64,000 bases of DNA from Streptomyces caeruleatus (GTDB taxonomy: Bacteria; Actinomycetota; Actinomycetes; Streptomycetales; Streptomycetaceae): NCBI RefSeq assembly GCF_001514235.1, contig NZ_KQ948930.1, forward strand, positions 62,001 through 126,000, given 5' to 3'. A model generated the notes under the pieces. It saw only the letters and a list, made by a program, of their open reading frames with translations. It was not told where the DNA came from and did no database searches. Positions 24,947-33,870 of the stretch are shown here, piece by piece (position 1 is the first letter of the stretch; each line of letters starts with the position of its first letter). A program made the position numbers and the translations under genes.

Positions 24947-27526
24947 CTACGGCTGGTCGGCCGCCGCGTCCGCGGCCTGCGCCTTCAGCGCTCGTTCCAC
25001 GCCCGCCCGGGACTCCGAGACCAGACGTCGCAGGGCCGCGTTCGGCTCCGCGGAGGACAGCCAGGTGTCCGTCTTGTGCAGGGTGTCGTCGGAGACCTGG
25101 ATCGTCGGGTACAGGCCGACGGCGATCTGCTGGGCGATCTCGTGGGAGCGGGCGTCCCAGATGTCCTTGACCACCTCGAAGAACCTGTCGGTGTACGGGG
25201 CCAGGAGCTCGCGCTGGTCGGTCTGGACGAAGCCGCCGATCACCGCTTCCTGGAGGGCGTTCGGGAGCTTGTCGGACTCGATCACCGACGCCCAGGCCTC
25301 GGCCTTGGCCTCGGGGGTCGGGCGGGCGGCACGGGCCGTGGCCGCGTGGCGCTCGCCGGCGGCGGTCCTGTCCCGCTCGTACTCGGCCGCGATCTCCGTC
25401 TCGTCGTAGCGGCCCACGGCCGCCAGGCGCTCCACGAACGCCCAGCGCAGCTCCGTGTCGACGGCCAGCCCCTCGACCGACTGGGAGCCGTCCAGCAGGG
25501 CCTCCAGCAGGTCCAGCTGCTCCGGCGTACGGGCCGTCGCCGCGAACGCCCGCGCCCAGGCCAGCTGGTGGTCGCTGCCCGCCTCGGCGGACCGCAGATG
25601 GGCCAGCGTGGCGTCCGTCCAGCGGGTCAGCAGGGCCTCGCGGGCCGCGGGGGCGGCGTACAGCTCGATCGCCAGCTTCACCTGGCGCTGGAGCGACTGC
25701 ACGACACCGATGTCGGACTCCTTGCCGATGCCCGACAGGACCAGCGAGAGGTAGTCGCGGGTGGCGAGCTCCGCGTCGCGCGTCATGTCCCAGGACGACG
25801 CCCAGCACAGGGCGCGGGGCAGGGACGCCTCGAAGTCGCCGAGGTGCTCCGTGACGAACGCCAGGGACTCCTCGTCGAGACGGACCTTCGCGTACGACAG
25901 GTCGTCGTCGTTGAGGAGGACGACGTCCGGACGGCGGGTTCCCGACAGCTGCGGTACGGCCGTCAGTTCGCCGTCCACGTCGAGTTCGACACGCTCGGCG
26001 CGCACCAGCTTGCCGCTGTCGCCGTCGAGGTTGTACAGGCCGACGGCGATGCGGTGCGGGCGCAGGGTCGGCTCGCCCTTCGCGCCGGCCGGCAGCGCCG
26101 GGGCCTCCTGGCGGATCGCGAAGGACGTGATGACACCGTCGGCGTCCGTCTCGATCTCGGGCCGCAGGACGTTGATGCCGGCCGTCTCCAGCCACTGCTT
26201 CGACCAGCTCTTCAGGTCACGCCCGGAGGTCTCCTCCAGGGCGCCCAGCAGGTCGGACAGGCGCGTGTTGCCGAACGCGTGGCGCTTGAAGTACGCCTGC
26301 ACGCCCCGGAAGAACTCGTCCTCGCCAACGTAGGCGACGAGCTGCTTGAGAACGGAGGCGCCCTTGGCGTACGTGATGCCGTCGAAGTTGACGAGCACGT
26401 CGTCCAGGTCGCGGATCTCGGCCATGATCGGGTGGGTGGACGGCAGCTGGTCCTGGCGGTACGCCCACGTCTTCATCTGGTTGGCGAAGGTGGTCCACGA
26501 GTGCGGCCAGCGCGACTCGGGCGCGTACGCCTGGCAGGCGGCCTCCGCGTAGGTGGCGAACGACTCGTTCAGCCACAGGTCGTTCCACCACTCCATGGTG
26601 ACCAGGTCGCCGAACCACATGTGGGCCAGCTCGTGCAGGATCGTGGCTGCGCGCTGCTCGTACGCGGCGTCGGTGACCTTCGACCGGAAGACGTACTGGT
26701 CCCGGATGGTGACCGCACCGGCGTTCTCCATCGCGCCCGCGTTGAACTCCGGCACGAACAGCTGGTCGTACTTCTTGAACGGGTACGCGTAGTCGAACTT
26801 CTCCTGGAACCAGTCGAAGCCCTGCCGGGTCACCTCGAAGATGGCGTCCGAGTCGAGGTACTCGGCGAGCGACGGCCGGCAGTAGATGCCGAGCGGCACG
26901 CTCTGCCCGTCCTTCTCGTACACGCTGTGCACGGAGTGGTACGGGCCGACGATCAGCGCCGTGATGTACGACGAGATGCGCGGGGTCGGCTCGAAGGACC
27001 AGACGTTGTCCTTCGGTTCCGGGGTGGGCGAGTTGGAGACCACCGTCCAGCCCTCCGGGGCCTTCACGGTGAACTGGAAGGTGGCCTTCAGGTCGGGCTG
27101 CTCGAAGGACGCGAAGACGCGACGGGCGTCCGGGACCTCGAACTGGGTGTACAGGTACGCCTGCTGGTCGACCGGGTCGACGAAGCGGTGCAGGCCCTCG
27201 CCCGTGTTGGTGTACGCGCAGTCGGCGACGACCCGCAGGACGTTGCGCCCCTCCAGCAGGCCCGGCAGGGCGATCCTGGAGTCCTTGAAGACCTCGTCCG
27301 CGTCGAGCGCGTCGCCGTTGAGGGTCACCTCGTGGACGGTCGGCGCCACGAGGTCGATGAAGGAGTCGGCGCCGTTCTCCGCGACGTCGAAGCGCACCGT
27401 GGTCACGGACCTGTAGGTACCGCCCTCCTGCGCGCCGGAGAGGTCGAGATCGATCTCGTACGAGTCAACGGTGAGCAGCTTCGCCCGCTGCTGCGCCTCT
27501 TCGCGAGTCAGGTTTGTGCCAGGCAC
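24947..27526 (-). CDS. pepN: Aminopeptidase N, second copy (M1 family)
   Basis: 859 residues, GTG start at 27526 behind GAGGAG (8-nt spacing). Cytosolic zinc metallo-aminopeptidase. GAMEN motif, zinc site H298-E299-x-x-H302 in HELAHMWFGDL and third ligand E321 in LNESFATY; the C-terminal ERAP1-like helical region is complete. It shares long blocks with the copy at 2678-5269, such as HMWFGDLVTM and GITYAKGASVLKQLVAYVG, so they are paralogues rather than duplicates of recent date: third positions and flanks differ. It is divergent from a DUF1203 gene and convergent with asd, the arrangement I recall around pepN in S. coelicolor. Confidence 0.95.
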   Translation of the reverse strand: MPGTNLTREEAQQRAKLLTVDSYEIDLDLSGAQEGGTYRSVTTVRFDVAENGADSFIDLVAPTVHEVTLNGDALDADEVFKDSRIALPGLLEGRNVLRVVADCAYTNTGEGLHRFVDPVDQQAYLYTQFEVPDARRVFASFEQPDLKATFQFTVKAPEGWTVVSNSPTPEPKDNVWSFEPTPRISSYITALIVGPYHSVHSVYEKDGQSVPLGIYCRPSLAEYLDSDAIFEVTRQGFDWFQEKFDYAYPFKKYDQLFVPEFNAGAMENAGAVTIRDQYVFRSKVTDAAYEQRAATILHELAHMWFGDLVTMEWWNDLWLNESFATYAEAACQAYAPESRWPHSWTTFANQMKTWAYRQDQLPSTHPIMAEIRDLDDVLVNFDGITYAKGASVLKQLVAYVGEDEFFRGVQAYFKRHAFGNTRLSDLLGALEETSGRDLKSWSKQWLETAGINVLRPEIETDADGVITSFAIRQEAPALPAGAKGEPTLRPHRIAVGLYNLDGDSGKLVRAERVELDVDGELTAVPQLSGTRRPDVVLLNDDDLSYAKVRLDEESLAFVTEHLGDFEASLPRALCWASSWDMTRDAELATRDYLSLVLSGIGKESDIGVVQSLQRQVKLAIELYAAPAAREALLTRWTDATLAHLRSAEAGSDHQLAWARAFAATARTPEQLDLLEALLDGSQSVEGLAVDTELRWAFVERLAAVGRYDETEIAAEYERDRTAAGERHAATARAARPTPEAKAEAWASVIESDKLPNALQEAVIGGFVQTDQRELLAPYTDRFFEVVKDIWDARSHEIAQQIAVGLYPTIQVSDDTLHKTDTWLSSAEPNAALRRLVSESRAGVERALKAQAADAAADQP

Positions 27527-27646
27527 GCGGTCATCTCCTCGATATGTGTAGGTTCGGCGGTTCGGTCATCCTTCCACGGGACCTGCACGGAGCGCGATGT
27601 CCGTTTACCGCCGGTGGGCGGGGCGTACGCGCGTGAGGCTGGGGTC

Positions 27647-28123
27647 ATGACGACCTACCACGTACGTCCCGTCGAACCGACGACCCTGAAGGGGCTGCGC
27701 TCTGCTGACGACGCGGGACGCAGGATGGTTCCCGTCACCGACGACGAGGGCGGCGCACCCCTGCGCTGCTGCCTGCGCCGCAGTGCCCCCGGCGAGCGGA
27801 TCGCCCTGGTCTCGTATGCGCCCCTGCGCCGCTGGGCGGCCGAGAACGGGGCCGATCCTGGTGCCTACGACGAACAGGGGCCGGTCTTCATCCACGCCGA
27901 GGAGTGCGCGGGGCCGGACGGCGAAGAGGTCCCGTTCACCAACGCGCACCGGGTGGTGCGGCGGTACTCCGCCCAGGGGCACATCCTGGGCGGCCGGCTG
28001 GTCGAGGGCGCGAGCACGTTCACCTCGGCGTTCCGCGAGGCCTTCGACGACCCGGCCGTGGCGGTCGTCCACGTGCGGGCCGTCGAGTACGGCTGCTTCC
28101 TCTACGAGGTGCGTCGGGCGTGA
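27647..28123 (+). CDS. DUF1203 family protein
   Basis: 158 residues from ATG 27647. The sequence MTTYHVRPVEPTTLKGLR at the start, LRCCLRRSAPGERIALVSY and YDEQGPVFIHAEEC match the DUF1203 pattern, a small soluble domain of unknown function common in actinobacteria and proteobacteria. Cysteines at CC and EEC, and late FLYEVRRA, are also conserved features as I remember them. No signal or membrane segment. It is divergent from pepN, sharing 120 nt, and is likely transcribed alone. I cannot give a function. Confidence 0.85.
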   Translation: MTTYHVRPVEPTTLKGLRSADDAGRRMVPVTDDEGGAPLRCCLRRSAPGERIALVSYAPLRRWAAENGADPGAYDEQGPVFIHAEECAGPDGEEVPFTNAHRVVRRYSAQGHILGGRLVEGASTFTSAFREAFDDPAVAVVHVRAVEYGCFLYEVRRA

Positions 28124-28147
28124 GTTTCAGTGGCCCTGCTCCCCCGA

Positions 28148-29044
28148 CTACGTGGCCGCAACGCCCCGAAGGACATCCAGCAGCCTCCCCACCGCCGGGG
28201 AGTCCTCCCCACCCCTGCGCACAGCCGCCACCACATGCCGAACCGGCCGCTCCTCCCCCAGTTCCCGCATCACGACCCCGCCCCTCGGCACGGCGGCCAT
28301 CCGGGGGACCAGCGCCACGCCCATGCCGGCCTCCACCATGGCCAGGATGGCCGTCCATCCGGACGCCGAGTGGCCCTGCCGTGGGCTGAAGCCGGCCGTC
28401 TCGCAGGCGCCCCGGGTGATGTCGGACCACGGCCCGCTTCCGCCGAAGATCCAGTCCTCGGCAGCGAGGTCGGCCAGCCGCAGCGGTTCGGTGGTCGCCA
28501 GGTCGTGGCCCTTGGGGAGGGCGACGTCCAGCGGATCGGTCAGCAGGGGTACGCGGGTGAAGCGCGGGTCTCCCACGGCCGGTGCCTGTGCCGCGAGGGA
28601 GAGGGCGAGGTCGACCTCCCCGGCGGCCAGGAGTTCGTACGCCTCCGCGGCCTCCGCCTCCCGCACGCGTACGACCACGCCGGGATGCGAGGCCCGCAGC
28701 GCCCGTACGGCCGGTACGACCAGCGCCGGGACCGCCGTGGAGAAGGCGCCCACGCGCACCTCCCCGACCTCGCCCCGCGTGTACGCCGCCAACTCGGCGT
28801 CCGCCCGCTCCAGTTGCTCGAACACGGCCTCGGCGTGCCGCAGCACCAGCCGCGCCGCGTCCGTCAGCCGCACCCGCCGCCCCTGAGCCTCCAGCAGCGG
28901 CACCCCAACCTGCTTGGCGAGGTTCGTCAGCTGCTGCGACACCGCCGACGGTGTCATCCGTAGCGCCTCGGCCGTCGCCGTCACGGTCCCCCGTTCCCGC
29001 AGCGTCCGCAGGATCTGCAGCTTCCGGATGTCCCACTCGACCAT
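28148..29044 (-). CDS. LysR-family transcriptional regulator
   Basis: 298 residues. The N-terminal winged helix-turn-helix is WDIRKLQILRTLRERGTVTATAEALRMTPSAVSQQLTNL, and the rest is the LysR substrate-binding domain (VRVGAFSTAVPALVVPAVRAL, then DLALSLAAQ and GMGVALVPRM). It regulates genes in response to a small ligand. The start ATG 29044 lies 14 nt after the stop of the upstream EamA transporter on the same strand, so the two are probably one operon, an arrangement seen when a LysR protein controls an exporter. The typical divergent LysR layout is absent. Confidence 0.93.
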   Translation of the reverse strand: MVEWDIRKLQILRTLRERGTVTATAEALRMTPSAVSQQLTNLAKQVGVPLLEAQGRRVRLTDAARLVLRHAEAVFEQLERADAELAAYTRGEVGEVRVGAFSTAVPALVVPAVRALRASHPGVVVRVREAEAAEAYELLAAGEVDLALSLAAQAPAVGDPRFTRVPLLTDPLDVALPKGHDLATTEPLRLADLAAEDWIFGGSGPWSDITRGACETAGFSPRQGHSASGWTAILAMVEAGMGVALVPRMAAVPRGGVVMRELGEERPVRHVVAAVRRGGEDSPAVGRLLDVLRGVAAT

Positions 29045-29058
29045 GGCGGCAACCTACG

Positions 29059-29973
29059 TCACCGCCGCGCCGTCGCACCGAGGACGACCCCGCCGAGGAT
29101 CAGCGTCATGCACAGCAACTGGGTCCAGCCGGTCGTCTCCCCCAGGAGCGCCCAGGACAGCAGCGACACGCACACCGGCTGCAGGTAGTAGACGACCCCG
29201 GCGCGGCTGGGGCCGACCAGCGCGACGGCCCGGTTCCAGGCGAAGAAGGCGACGGCGGAGGAGGCGAGTCCGACGTAGAGGATCGGCAGGACCGTCCCGG
29301 GCGTCGGCTCGAAGCCGCCCTGCACCGCCACGCTCACCGCCTGCGCGGGCAGCAGCAGGACCGTACCCACCAGGAACGTGGTGAACAGGAAGGCGGTGCC
29401 GCCCAGTTCGGCAGGTCTGCGCCGCAGCAGCCCGCTGTACGAACCGAAGCAGCAGGCCGCCGCCACCATCCACAGGTCCCCGGCCGCGAAGCCGGCCCCG
29501 CCCGCGCCACTGCCGATCAGCAGCACGACGCCCGCGCAGGCCACCAGCAGTCCCACGACCCGGCGCACGCCCAGCCGTACCCCCGAAGCCCGCTCGAACA
29601 CGGCCATCAGCACCGGCGAAGCGGCCATGATCATGCCCATGTTGGCGGCCGGCGTGGTCAACCCGGCCTGGTTGACCAGGGTGTTGTAGGCGGTGACGCC
29701 GAGGAGCGAGGCGAGGAGTACGAAGCCGAGGTGAGCGCGGATCGCCGCGCGCTGCCGCCAGGCCTGCCGGGCCCCGAAGGGCGCCACCGCGACCAGCGCC
29801 ACCAGCCATCTCCAGAACGCCTGCTGCACCGGCGGCACGCTGTCGTGCAGCGCCCGGGAGGTGACGAAGCTGCCGGACCAGACGACGGTCGCGAGGGCGG
29901 CCAGCGCGATGCCGAGTGCGGCCGTTCCGGGGAGGAGGGTCGGGCTTGGTGTCCTGGGGAGGACGACGGTCAC
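29059..29973 (-). CDS. EamA/DMT-family transporter (first)
   Basis: 304 residues from GTG 29973 with AAGGA 6-7 nt upstream. Ten predicted transmembrane helices in two EamA repeats; the first begins ALGIALAALATVVWSGSFV and the second about GDLWMVAAACCFGSYSG. Drug/metabolite superfamily members export amino acids, nucleosides or drugs. Landmarks: FWRWLVAL in the first repeat, YVGLASSAVAFFAWNRAV and VYYLQPVCVSLLSWALLGE in the second. Substrate unknown. It precedes the LysR gene by 14 nt and lies downstream of a second, distinct EamA gene (30011-30958), with a 37-nt gap. Confidence 0.92.
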   Translation of the reverse strand: MTVVLPRTPSPTLLPGTAALGIALAALATVVWSGSFVTSRALHDSVPPVQQAFWRWLVALVAVAPFGARQAWRQRAAIRAHLGFVLLASLLGVTAYNTLVNQAGLTTPAANMGMIMAASPVLMAVFERASGVRLGVRRVVGLLVACAGVVLLIGSGAGGAGFAAGDLWMVAAACCFGSYSGLLRRRPAELGGTAFLFTTFLVGTVLLLPAQAVSVAVQGGFEPTPGTVLPILYVGLASSAVAFFAWNRAVALVGPSRAGVVYYLQPVCVSLLSWALLGETTGWTQLLCMTLILGGVVLGATARR

Positions 29974-30010
29974 GGAGATTCCTTCGCTGACGGCGGTGAT
30001 CGGACTCGAT

Positions 30011-30958
30011 CTACCGTCGCAGTGCCGCACCTGTCACGTCCATCGAATCTTTTCGACGCTTCATTTCAGAAGAACTGAACGATTCCCCGGCAGTGACCCG
30101 CCGGGCCACACGGCGCCCGGCCCCGATCTGTCCCACCACCGTCGCCCCGAACGCGAGCACCATCCCCGCCATCTGAACCGGCGTCAGCGCCTGCCCTAGC
30201 GCCGCCCAGCCGACGACCGCGGCGGTCAGCGGGGACAGCGGTCCGAGGAACGTGACCTGCGTGGCGGTGAGGCGACCGATGCCGCGGAACCAGAGCCAGT
30301 ACGCGAGGGCCGTGTTGGCCAGTGCCAGGTAGAGGTAGCCGCCGACCGCCGGGGCGTCGAGCGCGGGCGGCGCGCCCTCGACCAGCACCGCGAAGGGCGC
30401 GATGAGCAGGCCGCCGGCCGTGAGCTGCCACCCGGTGAGGGCGAGGGGGCCGACACCGTCCGGGCGCCCCCAGCGCTTGGTCAGGACCGTACCCGTGGAC
30501 ATCGAGGCGGTGGAGGCGAGCGCCGCGAGGACGCCCAGCCCGTCCAGGGCACCGGCCGCCTTCAGCACGACCAGGCTGACGCCGAACGCGGCGACGACGG
30601 CGGTGAGCAGCGTCCGTACGGTCGGCCGCTCCCCCAGCAGCAGCGCCGCGAGCCCCGCCACGAACAGCGGCCCGACCGAGCCCACGACCGCCGCCATGCC
30701 GCCCGGCAGCCGGTACGCGGACAGGAACAGCAGCGGGAAGAACGCGCCGATGTTCAGCGCACCGAGCACCGCCGACTTCCACCACCAGGCGCCGCGCGGG
30801 CGCACCCGGGCGAGGGCGAGCAGCAGCAGGCCCGCGGGGAGGGCGCGCACCAGGGCGGTGAACAGGGGGCGGTCGGGCGGCAGGAACTCGGTGGCGACCG
30901 CGTAGGTCGTGCCCCAGGAGACGGGGGCGAGCGCGGTGAGGAGTATCAGTGCACCCAT
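30011..30958 (-). CDS. EamA/DMT-family transporter (second)
   Basis: 315 residues from ATG 30958; TTG 30979 is an alternative 7 residues earlier. Ten transmembrane helices: MGALILLTALAPVSWGTTYAV at the start, LPGGMAAVVGSVGPLFVAGLAALLLGE in the first repeat and LALANTALAYWLWFRGIGRLTATQV in the second, then a charged C-terminal tail with KRRKDS. Likely exporter of amino acids or drugs. It is divergent from a MarR regulator gene, and a symmetrical operator array (30978-31048) lies between them, so control by that MarR protein is strongly suggested. Not closely similar to the first EamA protein except in family features. Confidence 0.92.
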   Translation of the reverse strand: MGALILLTALAPVSWGTTYAVATEFLPPDRPLFTALVRALPAGLLLLALARVRPRGAWWWKSAVLGALNIGAFFPLLFLSAYRLPGGMAAVVGSVGPLFVAGLAALLLGERPTVRTLLTAVVAAFGVSLVVLKAAGALDGLGVLAALASTASMSTGTVLTKRWGRPDGVGPLALTGWQLTAGGLLIAPFAVLVEGAPPALDAPAVGGYLYLALANTALAYWLWFRGIGRLTATQVTFLGPLSPLTAAVVGWAALGQALTPVQMAGMVLAFGATVVGQIGAGRRVARRVTAGESFSSSEMKRRKDSMDVTGAALRR

Positions 30959-30977
30959 GGCTCGGCACACACCCTTC

Positions 30978-31048
30978 AAAGTAGATCGATGGAAAGTAGC
31001 TTAGTCGCAAGCTACTTTCAGTCAAGCCACTTTCCATCAATCCACTTT
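30978..31048. promoter_or_regulatory. MarR operator array between EamA transporter and MarR gene
   Basis: Five copies of the half-site AAAGTRG: two on the plus strand at 30978-30984 and 30993-30999, three on the minus strand at 31012-31018, 31027-31033 and 31042-31048. The inner pair makes a perfect 11-bp inverted repeat (30992-31002 with 31009-31019). Same-direction copies repeat at exactly 15 nt and the whole set is symmetric about 31005.5 apart from the last copy. Placement between divergent genes fits repression of both by the MarR protein. Confidence 0.75.
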
Positions 31049-31085
31049 CTTGCGGCCGAGCGTCCGACGACCGATACTCGGCACC

Positions 31086-31598
31086 ATGAGCGAACGCCCG
31101 CAGCCCAGCGACCCCGTCGACGCGATCATCGACCAGTGGGCGGCCGTGCGACCCGACCTCGACACCAAGGCGATGGAGGTCTTCGGGCGGATCTTCCGCC
31201 TCTCGCGCACGATGGGCGACCGCATGGAGAAGGCGTACGCGCCCTATGGCATCTCGCGCGGCGAGTTCGACGTCCTGGCGACCCTGCGCCGCGCCGGCGA
31301 GCCGCACACGCTCTCACCCCGCCAGCTGTCGGCGACACTGATGCTCACCACCGGAGGCATGACCGGCCGCCTCGACAAGCTGGAACGGGCCGGCCTGCTG
31401 CGCCGCTCCCCCGACCCGCACGACCGCCGCGGTCTGCAGGTCACCCTCACCGAGAAGGGGTTGCAGCTCATCGACGAGGCGGTCGGCGCCGGACTCGCCG
31501 CCCAGACCGAGGCCCTGTCCACCCTCGACACCGAACAGGCCGACCGACTGGCCGACCTGTTGCGGGAGTTGCTCGCGGGGACGCCCGAATCCCGGTAG
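31086..31598 (+). CDS. MarR-family transcriptional regulator
   Basis: 170 residues from ATG 31086. A winged helix-turn-helix occupies about 55-125: GISRGEFDVLATLRRAGEP, LSPRQLSATLMLTTGGMTGRLDKLERAGLL and the wing DPHDRRGLQVTLTEKG (DxRxxxL signature in DRRGLQVTLT). MarR dimers usually repress a divergent exporter and release on ligand binding; the EamA gene at 30011-30958 is the obvious target. There is no clear ribosome binding site ahead of the start. Its own operator array lies between the two genes. Confidence 0.93.
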   Translation: MSERPQPSDPVDAIIDQWAAVRPDLDTKAMEVFGRIFRLSRTMGDRMEKAYAPYGISRGEFDVLATLRRAGEPHTLSPRQLSATLMLTTGGMTGRLDKLERAGLLRRSPDPHDRRGLQVTLTEKGLQLIDEAVGAGLAAQTEALSTLDTEQADRLADLLRELLAGTPESR

Positions 31599-31655
31599 TC
31601 CGGCCGCCGGGGCCCGGACGCCGGGCAGCCCGGCAGCCCGGCAGCGGAGACGCGC

Positions 31656-33149
31656 TCAGCCCACCTGCTCGGCGAGCGCCGCCTCGACGAACCGCGCGTC
31701 CGCCGCGTCCGCCCCTTCCGTCGCCCACGCCACGTACCCGTCAGGCCGCACCAGCACGGTCGTACGGCGGTCGCTCGCCCAGCGTTCCACCGTCAGCCGG
31801 TCCTTGCGGGGGCCCTGGTCCGCGGGCGCTGCCACGCCCTTCGCGGTGATCAGCACGAACCGCCCGCCCCGCAGGGCCTCGTACAGCCGGCCGCTCTCCA
31901 GCGCGACGTCCGGGACCCGGGTGCCGACCAGGCGGTGGGAGCCGCGCGGGGCGGCGTACCGGTAGCCGATGCCCGAGATCTGGGCCAGGGCCTTCACCTG
32001 GGCGGGCCGCGCCGCGTTGACGAAGGTGGACACGAGGGCGCGTACGGCACGCAGGACCGGGTTCCGCGCCCGCGCCAGCCGGACCATTCCGCCACTGCTG
32101 CGCAGCACCGCCCGGCCGACCGGATGGCGCTCGGCCTGATAGCTGTCCAGGAGGCTCTCGGGCGCCCGCCCCTTGCTGACGGCGGCGAGCTTCCAACCGA
32201 GGTTGGCCGCGTCCTGGAGTCCGGTGTTCATGCCCTGCCCGCCGGCCGGTGAGTGGACGTGCGCGGCGTCGCCGGCGAGGAAGACCCGCCCGACCCGGTA
32301 CTCGGGCGCCTGGCGCTCGTCGCTGTGGAAGCGGGAGAGCCAGCGGGCGTCGTGCATGCCGTAGTCGGTGCCCAGGGCGCGCCGGGTGACCTCCCTGACC
32401 TCGTCGAGGTCGAGCGGGGCGTCGTCGGGGGCCTCGTGACGGCGGTTCCAGCCCATGACGCGGTACCAGCCGTCACCGAAGGACGCGATCATCGCGAAGG
32501 CGTCGCCCGCGCCGTTGACGGTGAGCACGCTGTCCGGCCGCTCGGCGAGCCGTACGTCCGCCAGGAACAGGGACCTGATGACGGAGACGCCGGGGAAGGG
32601 CAGGCCGACGGCACGGCGTACGGCGCTGCGGTGGCCGTCCGCGCCGACGACGTAGGCCGCGCGGTGCGTGACGACCGCCCCGTCCGGGCCGCGGACGTCG
32701 AGATCGACCCCGCTGTCGTCCTGGCGCAGCCCGACGACCTCGCTCTCGAAGCGGAACTCGACGCCGAGCTCGCGCGCCCGCCGCTCCAGCAGCCGCTCGA
32801 CCTCGTACTGCGGGGTGATGAGCAGGAACGGGAAACGGGACGGCAGCGTGCCCAGGTCGAGGGAGAGCCGGCGGAAGAGGCGCAGTTCGGTGATGGTGCT
32901 GCCGGTGGCGAGCAGCTGGTCGGCGAGACCGCGGGCGTCGAGCTGCTCCAGCGTGCGGGCGTGCACTCCGAAGGCGCGGGAGAGGTTGCTGATCTCGCGA
33001 GGGCGCTTCTCGACGAGGGTGACCGGGACTCCGGCGGCGGCGAGGTCACCGGCCAGGAGGAGGCCGGTGGGGCCGGAGCCGACGACCAGGACGGGGGCAG
33101 GGGCGGGGGCGGGGATGGGGTGGTTGGTGCCAGTGCCAGTGCCGTTCAT
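31656..33149 (-). CDS. FAD-dependent monooxygenase (PheA/TfdB type)
   Basis: 497 residues, ATG 33149 with AGGAGG at 5 nt. Class A flavoprotein aromatic hydroxylase. Landmarks: VLVVGSGPTGLLLAGDLA (GxGxxG Rossmann fold, about residues 20-37), VGADGHRSAVRRAVG (DG motif), VFLAGDAAHVHSPAGGQGMN (GD motif, FAD ribityl binding), and a C-terminal thioredoxin-like domain. Relatives hydroxylate phenols, tetracyclines or rifamycins; the substrate is not clear. It is divergent from a TetR regulator, and a tandem operator array fills the intergenic region, so induction by an aromatic compound or antibiotic is likely. Confidence 0.93.
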   Translation of the reverse strand: MNGTGTGTNHPIPAPAPAPVLVVGSGPTGLLLAGDLAAAGVPVTLVEKRPREISNLSRAFGVHARTLEQLDARGLADQLLATGSTITELRLFRRLSLDLGTLPSRFPFLLITPQYEVERLLERRARELGVEFRFESEVVGLRQDDSGVDLDVRGPDGAVVTHRAAYVVGADGHRSAVRRAVGLPFPGVSVIRSLFLADVRLAERPDSVLTVNGAGDAFAMIASFGDGWYRVMGWNRRHEAPDDAPLDLDEVREVTRRALGTDYGMHDARWLSRFHSDERQAPEYRVGRVFLAGDAAHVHSPAGGQGMNTGLQDAANLGWKLAAVSKGRAPESLLDSYQAERHPVGRAVLRSSGGMVRLARARNPVLRAVRALVSTFVNAARPAQVKALAQISGIGYRYAAPRGSHRLVGTRVPDVALESGRLYEALRGGRFVLITAKGVAAPADQGPRKDRLTVERWASDRRTTVLVRPDGYVAWATEGADAADARFVEAALAEQVG

Positions 33150-33165
33150 GGTGGCCTCCTGAGTG

Positions 33166-33290
33166 CCAACGCATGTTTGCCAACGCATGTTTGCCAACGT
33201 TTGTTGGTCAACGCTTGTTGGTCAACCTAGAGCCGCACCTCATACCTGTCAACGCTTGTTGGCCCACACTTGTTGGCCTACGGTTGTTGA
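33166..33290. repeat. 14-bp tandem TetR operator array in two blocks
   Basis: Block one has four contiguous 14-bp units (33166-33221) plus a TCAACC partial, block two three units (33249-33290). The best unit is CCAACGTTTGTTGG (33194-33207), a near-perfect palindrome; others share YCAACG..TTGTTGG. Block two ends 2 nt before the predicted ATG of the TetR gene. The array covers nearly the whole 142-nt space between the divergent monooxygenase and TetR genes, so repression of both is expected. Identity of the binder is inferred from position. Confidence 0.75.
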
Positions 33291-33291
33291 A

Positions 33292-33870
33292 ATGACCTCA
33301 AGCCTGTCCTCCACCCCCCGCCGTTCCGACGTCACCCGCACGGCGATCCTCGACGCGGCCCGCGAGCGCTTCGCGGCCGACGGCTACGAGCGCGCCACCA
33401 TCCGCGCCATCGCCAAGCACGCGAACATCGACCCGTCGATGGTGATGCGGTACTACGGCAACAAGGAGGGCCTGTTCGCGGCGGCCGTCTCGATCGACCT
33501 GAAGCTGCCGGACCCGGCGTCCCTGTCCCGGGACGACGCCGGACGGACGCTCGTGACCCACTTCGTGGACATGTGGGAGAAGAACGAGGTGCTCACGGCC
33601 CTGCTCAGGGTCGGTGCGACCAACCAGGCCGGGGCCGAGCGCATGCAAGGCATCTTCGCGGACCAGTTGCTGCCGGTCGCCCGGCGGGTGTGCCCCGACC
33701 CGGAGCAGGCTCCGGCGCGGGCCGCGCTGGCCTCGTCGCAGTTGCTCGGACTGGCCCTGACGCGCTACGTCCTGCGCTTTCCGCCCGCCGTGGCGCTGGC
33801 CCCCGAGGAGATCGTGGCGTGGCTGGCGCCCACGGTGCAGCGGTATCTGACCGCGCCCTACCCGGCGTAG
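33292..33870 (+). CDS. TetR-family transcriptional regulator
   Basis: 192 residues from ATG 33292. Helix-turn-helix: RTAILDAARERFAADGYERATIRAIAKHANIDPSMVMRYYGNKEGLF, a textbook TetR N-terminus. The C-terminal about 120 residues form the ligand-binding/dimer domain (TetR_C-like, LASSQLLGLALTRYVLRF). No ribosome site precedes the start: the DNA there is the last operator unit, so the mRNA may be leaderless. The divergent flavin monooxygenase is its probable target. Confidence 0.93.
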   Translation: MTSSLSSTPRRSDVTRTAILDAARERFAADGYERATIRAIAKHANIDPSMVMRYYGNKEGLFAAAVSIDLKLPDPASLSRDDAGRTLVTHFVDMWEKNEVLTALLRVGATNQAGAERMQGIFADQLLPVARRVCPDPEQAPARAALASSQLLGLALTRYVLRFPPAVALAPEEIVAWLAPTVQRYLTAPYPA

